Part shown: positions 56,390 through 63,306 of the stretch, one piece after another
Layout: each line of letters begins with the position of its first letter
How positions within the stretch are numbered: the stretch's first letter is position 1
Virus record (IMG/VR): IMGVR_UViG_3300039310_000050
Span: 1 to 64,000 of that record
Reading direction: 5' to 3' (one strand)
DNA from: a virus
DNA: 64,000 bases
The notes under the pieces: model-generated
Told to the model about the DNA's origin: nothing
What the model saw: the letters and a program-made list of their open reading frames with translations, nothing else
Databases searched by the model: none
Translations under genes and position numbers: made by a program

Positions 56390-56752
56390 CTATAAATATA
56401 AACTTGGTAATTTAACTGCTTCTTCTACTAATCCAACCCAATAATCATCCAAATTATCAATATTAAAATCTTTTTCACCAAAACCATTATCCCTCAAAAA
56501 ATTTCTAATATACATCCCATAACCAAAATGATATTCTGTCCACCATTCTTGTGGGTCATTATCAATCGCTTGACGAATTTTATCTATTGATTCCCGTTTT
56601 AAATGAACTTTTAAAAATTGAACACATTCATTACGTAAATCCGGTCTTAATAAAGCCACTTTATCCGCATGATATTTTTGCCAATTTTCTGGTAAATTCA
56701 AATCGACTTCACCAGTTATTTTCTCCTCGGTTTGTTTCCATATTCTAAACAT
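56390..56752 (-). CDS. hypothetical protein, 120 aa
   Basis: WWTEYHFGYGMYIRNFLRDN followed by a hydrophobic helix resembles the conserved 'hfglGmyIRN..L..' core of DUF6794-like proteins found in many bacteria and phages. Function unknown. Driven by the promoter at 56815-56843. Confidence 0.6.
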   Translation of the reverse strand: MFRIWKQTEEKITGEVDLNLPENWQKYHADKVALLRPDLRNECVQFLKVHLKRESIDKIRQAIDNDPQEWWTEYHFGYGMYIRNFLRDNGFGEKDFNIDNLDDYWVGLVEEAVKLPSLYL

Positions 56753-56814
56753 ATATTACCTTTTAAATGATTGGTTCCACATGTGGATGTAATTCTTCAA
56801 AATAACATAATCTA

Positions 56815-56843
56815 AATATATCACAAATAATTCTGGTTGTCAA
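56815..56843 (-). promoter_or_regulatory. sigma70-type promoter
   Basis: TTGACA, 17 nt, TATATT, 60 nt before the 56752 ATG and just downstream of tRNA-Asn. Confidence 0.7.
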
Positions 56844-56853
56844 GTAAGAAATT

Positions 56854-56928
56854 TGGCTCTGGCCCTTGGATTCGAACCAAGATCCTAAATGTTAACAGCA
56901 TTTCGCTTTACCATTAAGCTAGACCAGA
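56854..56928 (-). tRNA. tRNA-Asn (GUU)
   Basis: Acceptor TCTGGTC/GGCCAGA, anticodon loop CTGTTAA, CCA encoded. Confidence 0.93.
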
Positions 56929-57032
56929 AGATCCTTTAGCTACCCGGGAATGTAATTACTTTCAGAATCTAAAACCAATTCATATTTGAGCAAGTAAAAT
57001 TTATAATTTTCAATATAACATTGGTGGTCTTT

Positions 57033-57171
57033 TTAAATATAAATAATAGCTTGTGTAACATAATCAGGACGTTTGTATAATTTAGCTTTACTTATTTTTT
57101 ATCCACGTATCACGACCACAATAAAATGGCTTAATCCATCCATCATTACGCCGCAAAATATACACATTCAT
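57033..57171 (-). pseudogene. 45-aa gene with a frameshift in an A-run
   Basis: MNVYILRRNDGWIKPFYCGR DTWIK, then a run of six A (57095-57100), after which coding continues in the +1 frame as SKAKLYKRPDYVTQAIIYI and a stop. Removing one A gives an uninterrupted 45-residue frame. Decay, sequence error and recoding are all possible. Confidence 0.55.
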
Positions 57172-57183
57172 AATATTATCCTT

Positions 57184-57258
57184 TGGAGCGAGGTGCGAGG
57201 ATCGAACTCGCATAAACTAGCTTGGAAGGCTAGCGCACAACCATTATACCAACCTCGC
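57184..57258 (-). tRNA. tRNA-Gly (UCC)
   Basis: Acceptor GCGAGGT/ACCTCGC, anticodon stem CTAGC/GCTAG with loop CTTCCAA, CCA encoded. Confidence 0.95.
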
Positions 57259-57278
57259 CACGCTCATCCGAGGCGCCC

Positions 57279-57302
57279 ATTCGCGATTCGCGAATCGCGA
57301 AT
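57279..57302. repeat. perfect 24-bp CG-rich palindrome
   Basis: ATTCGCGATTCG and its exact complement with no spacer, holding TCGCGA twice. It stands out in an AT-rich genome. It lies in a 90-nt gap without a gene, between tRNA-Gly and the 57542 gene; an additional GGATTC/GAATCC pair flanks it. Confidence 0.65.
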
Positions 57303-57350
57303 CCCGAATCTATAATGGTCTCATGGTCTTGAAGCCACAGGATTCCTCGC

Positions 57351-57542
57351 TTATCGAATACGCAATTGATATTGTAACTTTTCTGCCAAAATCATAATAT
57401 CTTCGGCATTTTCGGTACAAACAAATCTTAACCCACTATCCTTACGTATTTCTACATTTTTTAGTATTTCATATATTTCTCCTATTGTTAGATAATCTCT
57501 CAATAGAAAAAATAAAAATAATTTAATTCGTTCTTGATCCAT
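57351..57542 (-). CDS. 63-aa hypothetical protein
   Basis: From MDQERIKLFLFFLLRDYLTI; helical with an acidic C-terminal half ENAEDIMILAEKLQYQLRIR. Upstream codons of the longer frame are antisense to tRNA-Gln. Many phages encode a similar 'ERIKLFLFFLLRD.l..GEI..il..' small protein. Unknown. Confidence 0.55.
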   Translation of the reverse strand: MDQERIKLFLFFLLRDYLTIGEIYEILKNVEIRKDSGLRFVCTENAEDIMILAEKLQYQLRIR

Positions 57543-57563
57543 ACTATTCCTCAATTCAAAATT

Positions 57564-57637
57564 TGGCACCCGGTCAGGGACTCGAACCCCAATTAATGGC
57601 TCCAAAGGCCACTGTCCTACCATTAGACGAACCAGGT
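57564..57637 (-). tRNA. tRNA-Gln (UUG)
   Basis: Acceptor ACCTGGT/ACCGGGT, anticodon stem GTGGC/GCCAT with loop CTTTGGA, CCA encoded. Confidence 0.95.
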
Positions 57638-57638
57638 A

Positions 57639-58001
57639 TTAACCCATAGAACTTGGTGAAGTACCCATAGTATTTACATTAGCATTATAAGGTTCTTCTA
57701 TTTTTGACCGACGAAATTCCTTATTTTTTTCTTCTCGTTCTGTTTTATCTCTATCTTCAGTTATTGGTGTATCTTTCAAAAAATTTTCAAGAGACATATC
57801 ATCCATACGGCCTACTTGGATAACTACACCATCAAGGACAAAATGCCATTCATTTGCTGGAAGATCAAGTAATATTTCTTGCCCTTCATCAAATCGGTAA
57901 GACCAATGTTCATCAGCCCCTTTAACAGGACCTACATAACCATGCATATTTAATAAAATGGTTTGCGTTGCTTGTTTAAAAATTTCTTTATAAGATTTCA
58001 T
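57639..58001 (-). CDS. hypothetical protein, 120 aa
   Basis: N-terminal compact domain (IFKQATQTILLNMHGYVGPV, ILLDLPANEWHFVLDGVVIQ) and a polar, disordered C-terminus ending MGTSPSSMG. One nt after tRNA-Gln. Unknown. Confidence 0.55.
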   Translation of the reverse strand: MKSYKEIFKQATQTILLNMHGYVGPVKGADEHWSYRFDEGQEILLDLPANEWHFVLDGVVIQVGRMDDMSLENFLKDTPITEDRDKTEREEKNKEFRRSKIEEPYNANVNTMGTSPSSMG

Positions 58002-58013
58002 ATTTAATATTTA

Positions 58014-58409
58014 TCAAAATTTCAAAAAACTTTCATGGATTAATATACCTTTTGGTGGTCTTGTTTCACACCTTCCATACCGAGAACTACAATTATATGG
58101 TATATATTTCTCAGTATTAAAAATTGCTTTCTTTCCATTTAAAGGACCACCAATACAAGGAAATTTAGTAGATCCACTTACTCTTTTATAAGAATAACTA
58201 TATTCCCATTTTGATTTGGTTTTTAATTTATAAAATACATCACTAATAAAAACATCTTCCGATCGATTTTCAGTTTCATTATGTATTGTTAACACATCCT
58301 GATCCCATTTTATATCATATTTTTCATAAGAATCATAATCTTTTAAGAAAGCGGGTTGTTTGAATGTTCGTTTTATAACATCAGGGAATTTCGTTTTTCC
58401 TATCCACAT
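58014..58409 (-). CDS. hypothetical protein, 131 aa
   Basis: Beta-rich, with STKFPCIGGPLNGKKAIF, a 'GGPLNGkk' segment found in many small phage proteins, and RYGRCETRPPKGILIHESFL. Overlaps the 28-aa frame upstream. Unknown function. Confidence 0.55.
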   Translation of the reverse strand: MWIGKTKFPDVIKRTFKQPAFLKDYDSYEKYDIKWDQDVLTIHNETENRSEDVFISDVFYKLKTKSKWEYSYSYKRVSGSTKFPCIGGPLNGKKAIFNTEKYIPYNCSSRYGRCETRPPKGILIHESFLKF

Positions 58410-58486
58410 ACTACTACTCCATGTTTAAATAATACACTCGGTTCTATCGTTCCATCATTATACATTGCAACCTTTTCTTCACTCAT
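58400..58486 (-). CDS. 28-aa frame
   Basis: MSEEKVAMYNDGTIEPSVLF KHGVVVCG; GGTGGAAATT precedes the ATG and its end overlaps the next start. Possibly a micro-protein; weak evidence. Confidence 0.35.
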   Translation of the reverse strand: MSEEKVAMYNDGTIEPSVLFKHGVVVCG

Positions 58487-58517
58487 AATTTCCACCAATA
58501 ATATACATGAAATAACA

Positions 58518-59702
58518 TTACATATCCTTCTTATCCCGAAATCCAAGTGCCCTTGGAAACCTTGGAATACCATCTGCTGTTAAATTTTGAAATGCTACTT
58601 TCACCAACTTACCAATATATTTCTTTCCATCTCGGTAATATTCTTCACGTTTTGCCGCCGATGCTTTAGGTGTAGCTTTAAATCTCTTATGATCTTTTGT
58701 TTCACAAATCCAAATGGCTGAATTAGCCATTTTACCAACACCATGTTCGAAATCAACTACCTTATATTCTGCATCTTGGAAAGATTTTACTTTTTGAATA
58801 TCGCTTGATCGGTGGCCAAATAAATATTCACCATCCCAATTACGGACAATACATCCTTCATATCCTTGTTCCACAAATGTTTTTTCAAAATCAAAAATTT
58901 CATCATATTCATATGTAGGTTGTAAACATGCACTACAAACTCCTGCATAATATTTTGGTAATTTAACTACTTGATTTACAATATAAGTTGGTACTAAAAC
59001 CAAATATGCACTTTCATATTTTGGACTAGTAGGGTTTAATTTATGAAAAAATGCTTCAAGATTTTTCAAGCGATTCTTCCAAATATCACGTTTCCCCAAT
59101 TCATTAATTGGCATATCAAATACATGATATTCTAATTGTTCTGTTTCACCTTCATGATATTTCTTTGCCCATGAAGTAAGAGATTCAAAATCAACTCCAT
59201 GAACATATAATTCACCATCCAGAACCATTTCTTGTGGCATTACTTTTTCAAGTTCTTCAATAATATGTTTAGGAGCCGTCCATTCTTTACCACCGCGAGT
59301 CCCTAATACTACACGGCCATCTTCCCAATATGCCATTGCACGAACACCATCCAATTTTGGTTGGAGGTCACATGGATAAACGATTCCGCGGCCTTTCTTT
59401 TTATGAAAATCGTGTGCCAACATAGGTAAAAAGATTTCTTCTTTAGCACCTTCTTTAGTTTCAGAATATTTTCGTTCCCGTTTAAAAGTCCACATTGCTT
59501 GAGCTTCCAAAATTGCTTGTTCTTCCGCAGTTGTGGCATTTGCTTTACCAAAATTTTTTGGAGTAGCTTTTTTGGGTGAAAGTTGTAATTTACCACCAAT
59601 TTGTCCATGGCGGGTAATAATAGTATCACCTTCTGTCCAAATATCCCATTGAACTAAAGCTCCCGTTTTACTTTTATGATATAATGTTGGAAATGTTTTC
59701 AT
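58518..59702 (-). CDS. 30: ATP-dependent DNA ligase with N-terminal WGR domain
   Basis: 394 residues from MKTFPTLYHKSKTGALVQWD. Residues about 5-75 (WDIWTEGDTIITRHGQIGGK) form a WGR-like domain. The ligase core has motif I LQPKLDGVRAMAYW (catalytic Lys), MVLDGELYV (III), GYEGCIVRN (IV) and KVKSFQDAEYKVV (V/VI), then an OB domain. Seals nicks in replication; the WGR domain may bind DNA or direct partners. The longer upstream frame overlaps the 59889 gene and is discarded. Confidence 0.88.
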   Translation of the reverse strand: MKTFPTLYHKSKTGALVQWDIWTEGDTIITRHGQIGGKLQLSPKKATPKNFGKANATTAEEQAILEAQAMWTFKRERKYSETKEGAKEEIFLPMLAHDFHKKKGRGIVYPCDLQPKLDGVRAMAYWEDGRVVLGTRGGKEWTAPKHIIEELEKVMPQEMVLDGELYVHGVDFESLTSWAKKYHEGETEQLEYHVFDMPINELGKRDIWKNRLKNLEAFFHKLNPTSPKYESAYLVLVPTYIVNQVVKLPKYYAGVCSACLQPTYEYDEIFDFEKTFVEQGYEGCIVRNWDGEYLFGHRSSDIQKVKSFQDAEYKVVDFEHGVGKMANSAIWICETKDHKRFKATPKASAAKREEYYRDGKKYIGKLVKVAFQNLTADGIPRFPRALGFRDKKDM

Positions 59703-59703
59703 T

Positions 59704-59889
59704 TTAAAATCCTTGTGAACGGTCATATGCAGCTTCCGCTTGAGCGGCCTTTTTTTCCGACCAATTAACCTCAGCATCAAGGAAAACATTATACTGTTCA
59801 TTTTCAGGCAAATCGTAAAAATCTACACCAAAACGTTCTTCAGCAAGACGTTCTGCTTCCATTTGAATTTCATATTTATAGTCTGACAT
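59704..59889 (-). CDS. 61-aa acidic helical protein
   Basis: MSDYKYEIQMEAERLAEERF then GVDFYDLPENEQYNVFLDAE. Acidic, helical. Ends 1 nt before the ligase ATG. Transcribed from a perfect sigma70 promoter. Unknown function. Confidence 0.6.
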   Translation of the reverse strand: MSDYKYEIQMEAERLAEERFGVDFYDLPENEQYNVFLDAEVNWSEKKAAQAEAAYDRSQGF

Positions 59890-59906
59890 ATTCAACCTCA
59901 ATTACA

Positions 59907-59935
59907 ATTATAGCGTATGTAAGGCCGCTTGTCAA
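59907..59935 (-). promoter_or_regulatory. perfect sigma70-type promoter
   Basis: TTGACA, 17 nt, TATAAT, 17 nt before the ATG. Just downstream of the folded RNA at 59949-60041. Confidence 0.85.
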
Positions 59936-59948
59936 GTGATTTTTAAAG

Positions 59949-60041
59949 ACGCCTAGTGGATTCTTTGCTCACGCGAAAGAACCCTGTAAGGAGGCGAGAT
60001 GATCTTGCTCAAGGACCATCTTCTTGTGGTATGCTAGGCGT
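59949..60041 (-). ncRNA. 93-nt folded RNA in the tRNA region, with anti-SD sequence
   Basis: ACGCCTAG and CTAGGCGT close a three-helix fold. On the minus strand (the tRNA strand) helix 2 is AGATG...CATCT with an inner CTT/AAG, and helix 3 is GGGTTCTTT/AAAGAATCC (9 bp, one G-U). The strand between helices 2 and 3 carries CCTCCTTA (59994-59987), identical to the 16S rRNA anti-Shine-Dalgarno end. On the plus strand the same bases read TAAGGAGG, 4 nt before an ATG opening a 12-codon frame (59999-60037). Resembles in placement the T4 small stable RNAs C and D. Strand is uncertain. Confidence 0.6.
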
Positions 60042-60054
60042 ACCCATACCAAAC

Positions 60055-60131
60055 TGGAGCCGCGGGGGAGAATCGAACTCCCTCTCTGTTGATTACAGGT
60101 CAACCGCTTTCCCGGATTAAGCTACCGTGGC
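60055..60131 (-). tRNA. tRNA-Thr (UGU)
   Basis: Acceptor GCCACGG/CCGCGGC, anticodon stem GTTGA/TCAAC with loop CCTGTAA, CCA encoded. Confidence 0.93.
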
Positions 60132-60203
60132 TAATAACTTTTTCCTTTTATTTTAAAAATAAATCTCCTTCCCTTACCTTTTGTATTTAAAGATCCGAAA
60201 TTA

Positions 60204-60279
60204 TGGCGGGACCGAACGGATTCGAACCGTCAACATCTTGCTCGACAGGCAAGAACTCTAACCATTGAGCTACGGTCCC
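60204..60279 (-). tRNA. tRNA-Asp (GUC)
   Basis: Acceptor GGGACCG/CGGTCCC, anticodon stem CTTGC/GCAAG with loop CTGTCGA, CCA encoded. Confidence 0.95.
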
Positions 60280-60503
60280 TAAACTTTCTTTTTCGGATAA
60301 TCATTCACATAAAATCCAGGGCCCACAAATTTCAATGCGGAAGTAGAAACTTTCCGTTCCAAGTGGCCGCGGCATCTACTTTCTGTCAATTCATAATTTT
60401 CTGCTAAATCACCGTGGGTCAAAACTCTGGCTTCTTCATCCATCTTTTGGAAGATTTCAAAAGTCTTTCCGCATTCACTACACACGTAATCGTAATATGG
60501 CAT
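60279..60503 (-). CDS. FmdB-like zinc-ribbon protein (second copy)
   Basis: 74 residues from MPYYDYVCSECGKTFEIFQK; CSECG and a later CRGHLE give the ribbon, then VSTSALKFVGPGFYVNDYP. It shares the family pattern with 19824-20177. The stop abuts tRNA-Asp. Upstream codons of the longer frame run into the protease gene and are discarded. Confidence 0.78.
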   Translation of the reverse strand: MPYYDYVCSECGKTFEIFQKMDEEARVLTHGDLAENYELTESRCRGHLERKVSTSALKFVGPGFYVNDYPKKKV

Positions 60504-60510
60504 AAAAATC

Positions 60511-61293
60511 CTAATGGTCTTTTTCACCCTGTGTAGCCGCAGGTAATGGAGCATCTGGATCCGATTGATACCATTTATATTTTCCATCTTTTAATAATTT
60601 TCGAAATTTAATTAAACGCGATACTGGCATAGCAATCATACTTGTTTGTGCTACAGTACCAACTATAAAAGCACAAATAGCATGTTGATTCAAACAAATA
60701 ACCGATGAACCACTTGATCCACCATTTATACCAAATTCTTGTAATAATATAGTTCCAGTCCATTGAATGGCATCATCAACAATAGGACGATCAACACTTG
60801 TACTAGAAACAGACCCTAAAAACACTTGTTTACCAATTCCTAATGGACCACCAACATTAATTACTTCATCTAATAAATTAGGATCTTCACCTAATGGAAT
60901 AATAGGAAAACTAAAAGTTTTATCAACTGTTAATAAGAAAAAATCATCACCTTTAGTCCTATATCCGCAACCTTTAGGAATTGCTTTTAAATAAACTTTA
61001 TCCCCAGGAATATCTGGAGATATAAAGAAAAATGTTTTTTCTGGTGTAACTGTCTTTTTTTCCGAATCATCTATACAACCACAATGAGCGGCTGTAACAA
61101 ATGTATATGTAGTTTTATCTTCATCAATAGCTGTAGCGGTGCATTTCATTTCCATTGTACCTTGTGCTGTTTGAGCATATAATAATGTTGTAGCTGGCCA
61201 TAATACTTTATTCACATATAATTTATCGGCATTCGATAACTGTCCGAATATTAATGTTGAAAACATCAACGAAAGAACTATTAATTTCGTCAT
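60511..61293 (-). CDS. secreted trypsin-like serine protease
   Basis: 260 residues. N-terminal signal peptide MTKLIVLSLMFSTLIFGQ. Catalytic triad visible: TFVTAAHCG (His), KGDDFFLLTV (Asp), FGINGGSSGSSVI (Ser, GxSGS-type). This is the trypsin/DegP-like fold without a PDZ domain. Exported from the cell, it could act in lysis, on envelope proteins or on the virion. Unusual cargo in a T4-like genome. TTAAGGAAATTGG precedes the ATG. Confidence 0.85.
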   Translation of the reverse strand: MTKLIVLSLMFSTLIFGQLSNADKLYVNKVLWPATTLLYAQTAQGTMEMKCTATAIDEDKTTYTFVTAAHCGCIDDSEKKTVTPEKTFFFISPDIPGDKVYLKAIPKGCGYRTKGDDFFLLTVDKTFSFPIIPLGEDPNLLDEVINVGGPLGIGKQVFLGSVSSTSVDRPIVDDAIQWTGTILLQEFGINGGSSGSSVICLNQHAICAFIVGTVAQTSMIAMPVSRLIKFRKLLKDGKYKWYQSDPDAPLPAATQGEKDH

Positions 61294-61314
61294 CCAATTT
61301 CCTTAATTTAAATT

Positions 61315-61560
61315 TTAATCTCCTTTTCTTGGATCTTCTTTACTAGCATTTTTAATTTCTATTTCTGTTAATTTTACAGTTAATTCATTTTCATCCATTG
61401 CTTCAAAAAGAGCCATTTCAATAGCAATACCACCCTCTTCTTTTATAGTGGCTGCCCGTTTATTAATTCCGTGTGATACTAATAAATGATCTTTTTCCTT
61501 ATCAGATAATTGATTCATTTGTTTTACAAATTTAAGTGTATTTAATAATGTATGTTGCAT
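61315..61560 (-). CDS. 81-aa acidic protein
   Basis: From MQHTLLNTLKFVKQMNQLSD; helical with a short beta segment and an acidic middle. An upstream ATG at 61572 would add four residues but overlaps the preceding 24-aa frame. Unknown. Confidence 0.5.
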   Translation of the reverse strand: MQHTLLNTLKFVKQMNQLSDKEKDHLLVSHGINKRAATIKEEGGIAIEMALFEAMDENELTVKLTEIEIKNASKEDPRKGD

Positions 61561-61562
61561 AC

Positions 61563-61637
61563 TTATAACCATTCTCTTCCATAATCTTGTTCTTGATCAT
61601 ATCTTATTAATCTTTCAACAAAATCTTTTATTTTCAT
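61563..61637 (-). CDS. 24-aa micro-protein frame
   Basis: MKIKDFVERLIRYDQEQDYG REWL, with AAAGGAAATATC upstream. It overlaps the next gene's start and follows tRNA-His directly. Small phage proteins with 'VERLIRYDqEqdYGRE' recur, supporting translation. Confidence 0.4.
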   Translation of the reverse strand: MKIKDFVERLIRYDQEQDYGREWL

Positions 61638-61655
61638 GATATTTCCTTTAATCTT

Positions 61656-61731
61656 TGGAGGGACGTCAGAGAGTTGAACTCTATCTAATGGTTCCACAGA
61701 CCATCGTGCTTACCGGCAACACTTCCGTCCC
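61656..61731 (-). tRNA. tRNA-His (GUG)
   Basis: Anticodon stem ATGGT/ACCAT with loop CTGTGGA, CCA encoded; abuts tRNA-Tyr with no spacer. Confidence 0.92.
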
Positions 61732-61823
61732 TGGTGTAAGGTAATGGATTTGAACCACTGAGGCCTCCGAAGAGACAAAGGAGCTACAGCCCTTCGCATT
61801 CAACCGAACTCTGCCAACCTTAC
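61732..61823 (-). tRNA. tRNA-Tyr (GUA)
   Basis: 92 nt with a long variable arm; acceptor GTAAGGT/ACCTTAC, anticodon GTA in loop CTGTAGC, CCA encoded. Confidence 0.92.
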
Positions 61824-61827
61824 AAAA

Positions 61828-62208
61828 TTATTCTGCTTTATCTACTTTATTTAAACTTTCCACTTCTGTTCTTGGACGGCAAGCCTCACAAGTTAAAGAA
61901 TTTAATTCTTTAAGTAATTCCGAATTACGATCATAAAGAAAATTAATATCCTCAATCAAATTGTCTACTGCTAAATCAGTTTCCTTAACTCTATCCATTA
62001 AATCCTTTTCAACTTCTTCTAAGGATTCAACTTGTTCAAATAACTCATCATTTTCTTCTTCTAAGTTTTCAACCATTTCATTAGCTTCGTCCAAAGAATA
62101 TTCTAAGTCACGATAGGCTTCATCTAAATCAAAATTTTCTCTTAACAACTCTTTATTATTTTCTTTTAATTCTTTTACTAATTCTTTTAATTGTTTAACC
62201 GTTTTCAT
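61828..62208 (-). CDS. acidic coiled-coil protein, 126 aa
   Basis: From MKTVKQLKELVKELKENNKE, one long coiled coil (LEENDELFEQVESLEEVEKD and similar heptads), ending CEACRPRTEVESLNKVDKAE with a CxxC. No enzymatic motif. Set between tRNA genes. Confidence 0.6.
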   Translation of the reverse strand: MKTVKQLKELVKELKENNKELLRENFDLDEAYRDLEYSLDEANEMVENLEEENDELFEQVESLEEVEKDLMDRVKETDLAVDNLIEDINFLYDRNSELLKELNSLTCEACRPRTEVESLNKVDKAE

Positions 62209-62228
62209 AATTATCCTCATTTCTAATT

Positions 62229-62306
62229 TGGACCACCAGGAGGGACTTGAACCCTCTAAGACCAGTTTTGCAGACCTAGCGCCTCGACCACCTCGGCATC
62301 TAGTGA
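62229..62306 (-). tRNA. tRNA-Cys (GCA), weak anticodon stem
   Basis: Acceptor TCACTAG/CTGGTGG, T-arm GAGGGTTCAAGTCCCTC, anticodon GCA in loop CTGCAAA. The anticodon stem TAGGT/ACTGG has a mismatch and two wobbles, and the D-arm is Leu/Ser-like. CCA encoded. Confidence 0.75.
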
Positions 62307-62309
62307 ATT

Positions 62310-62384
62310 TGGTGGACCCGCCGAGACTCGAACTCGGAACTCAACCTTGCAAAGGTCATATTTTCCCATTAAAACTACAAGCCC
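62310..62384 (-). tRNA. tRNA-Ala (UGC)
   Basis: Anticodon loop TTTGCAA gives UGC; acceptor GGGCTTG/CGGGTCC with wobbles; CCA encoded. Confidence 0.85.
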
Positions 62385-62481
62385 AATTTTCTTTCTTCAT
62401 ACCACTGTTTTCTGTGGCAATTAGCACAAAGAACATCACTCTAAACCATCGTTTTCTATCTTCTGGATTTTTAAATGCCAT
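62375..62481 (-). pseudogene. frameshifted HNH-like remnant
   Basis: MAFKNPEDRKRWFR in one frame, then SDVLCANCHRKQWYEERKLG L in another; the CANCHR element is typical of HNH-type zinc sites. One extra base after TTTAGA would join them into about 35 residues. The end overlaps the 5' end of tRNA-Ala. Confidence 0.5.
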
Positions 62482-62493
62482 TTCTTTTAAAAT

Positions 62494-62569
62494 TGGTAGT
62501 GGATTAGGGAATCGAACCCTACTAAACTTGCTTGTAGAGCAAGTGCCTCAACCAGCCGGCCCATCCACT
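62494..62569 (-). tRNA. tRNA-Val (UAC), unusual C33 and G8
   Basis: Acceptor AGTGGAT/ATCCACT, T-arm TAGGG/CCCTA, anticodon stem CTTGC/GCAAG with loop TCTACAA: UAC with C instead of the near-universal U33, and G at position 8. CCA encoded. Confidence 0.75.
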
Positions 62570-62909
62570 AAACTACATCCGGATCAACTGGCGCCACTAC
62601 CACGCGGGCCGCGCTATCCAAATAACCATATGCTGTAGCCGTCCATTCACGGCTTGGAACAACCCGCAAAGTATGAGTACCCTTTTCAGTACCTTCTCTA
62701 ATTGTTGCCTTATGTTGTTTGGGGATTCTATCCCAACACTTTGAGCAAAACAAATTCTTACCAGATGCCATATTCTTACACTTCGGATAATCAAAACATC
62801 TATGAACACTACCAACCTTTTTCTTGGTTTTAGTAGCACGCCGGATAGCATCCTGGCATTCACTACATTTTTGATCGTTTCTTCCGATACTTGAGCAACC
62901 TGAACACAT
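62568..62909 (-). CDS. zinc-finger protein, 113 aa
   Basis: MCSGCSSIGRNDQKCSECQD, CFDYPKCKNMASGKNLFCSK: nine Cys in CxxC pairs indicate at least two zinc sites, followed by a beta-rich C-terminus. The end overlaps tRNA-Val by 2 nt. Could bind nucleic acid; function unknown. Confidence 0.62.
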   Translation of the reverse strand: MCSGCSSIGRNDQKCSECQDAIRRATKTKKKVGSVHRCFDYPKCKNMASGKNLFCSKCWDRIPKQHKATIREGTEKGTHTLRVVPSREWTATAYGYLDSAARVVVAPVDPDVV

Positions 62910-62928
62910 AAATTTTCAACCTCAATTC

Positions 62929-62957
62929 ATTGTAACACAATTTATTTAGAATGTCAA
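62929..62957 (-). promoter_or_regulatory. sigma70-type promoter
   Basis: TTGACA, 17 nt, TACAAT; its -35 begins where the upstream hairpin ends. Confidence 0.75.
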
Positions 62958-62976
62958 GGGGAATTTTAATTCCCCT
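62957..62976 (-). terminator. perfect 9-bp hairpin after the 62981 gene
   Basis: AGGGGAATT, 2-nt gap, AATTCCCCT, directly after the membrane-protein gene and joined to the next promoter. Confidence 0.6.
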
Positions 62977-62980
62977 ATAT

Positions 62981-63163
62981 TTAAATCAACAAAATCAATT
63001 TGGGTAATAACCACGCGAATAACCAAATTAATAACCCAATAACCAAAATAAAATTAATAACTACTCGAATTCTTTGGTCCATCGTCAAAGTACCCAATAA
63101 ATACCACGCAAGACCAACAAAGGCAAGAACTATACAAGACACAAAAATTAAATGAAGAAGCAT
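62981..63163 (-). CDS. two-helix membrane protein, holin candidate
   Basis: 60 residues with two hydrophobic helices around a short polar turn (TMDQRIRVV). Resembles Thivi_2564-type small membrane proteins; size and topology also fit a class II holin for the endolysin at 51155. A late promoter TATAAATA lies 50 nt upstream and AAGGAGTAAG precedes the ATG. Confidence 0.55.
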   Translation of the reverse strand: MLLHLIFVSCIVLAFVGLAWYLLGTLTMDQRIRVVINFILVIGLLIWLFAWLLPKLILLI

Positions 63164-63211
63164 AAGATATCTTACTCCTTTCTGGAGATACAGACACTTA
63201 TCTCATGTTAG

Positions 63212-63219
63212 TATTTATA
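63212..63219 (-). promoter_or_regulatory. T4-type late promoter
   Basis: An exact minus-strand TATAAATA upstream of the two-helix membrane protein gene. Confidence 0.55.
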
Positions 63220-63222
63220 TTT

Positions 63223-63296
63223 TGGTAGCGGGTGGGGGTATCGATCCCCACTCTATGGCTTATGAGACCATCGTGACACCTGTTCACTTCACCCGC
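63223..63296 (-). tRNA. tRNA-Met (CAU)
   Basis: Anticodon stem ATGGT/GCCAT with loop CTCATAA; T-arm GGGGATCGATACCCC. Elongator rather than initiator, as the anticodon stem lacks three G-C pairs; an Ile-type CAU (lysidine) is not excluded. The exact acceptor end is ambiguous by 1 nt. Confidence 0.85.
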
Positions 63297-63306
63297 ATCA
63301 ACCGTT

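Noticed and set aside
62494-62569. Amber-suppressor reading (CUA) of the C33 tRNA and stop-codon reassignment
   Set aside because: A CUA reading would destroy the anticodon stem, and several genes here use TAG as a normal stop.
62228-62638. 136-residue plus-strand frame
   Set aside because: It is the antisense of tRNA-Cys, tRNA-Ala and tRNA-Val; similar antisense frames occur over tRNA-Trp, tRNA-Pro and tRNA-Gly.
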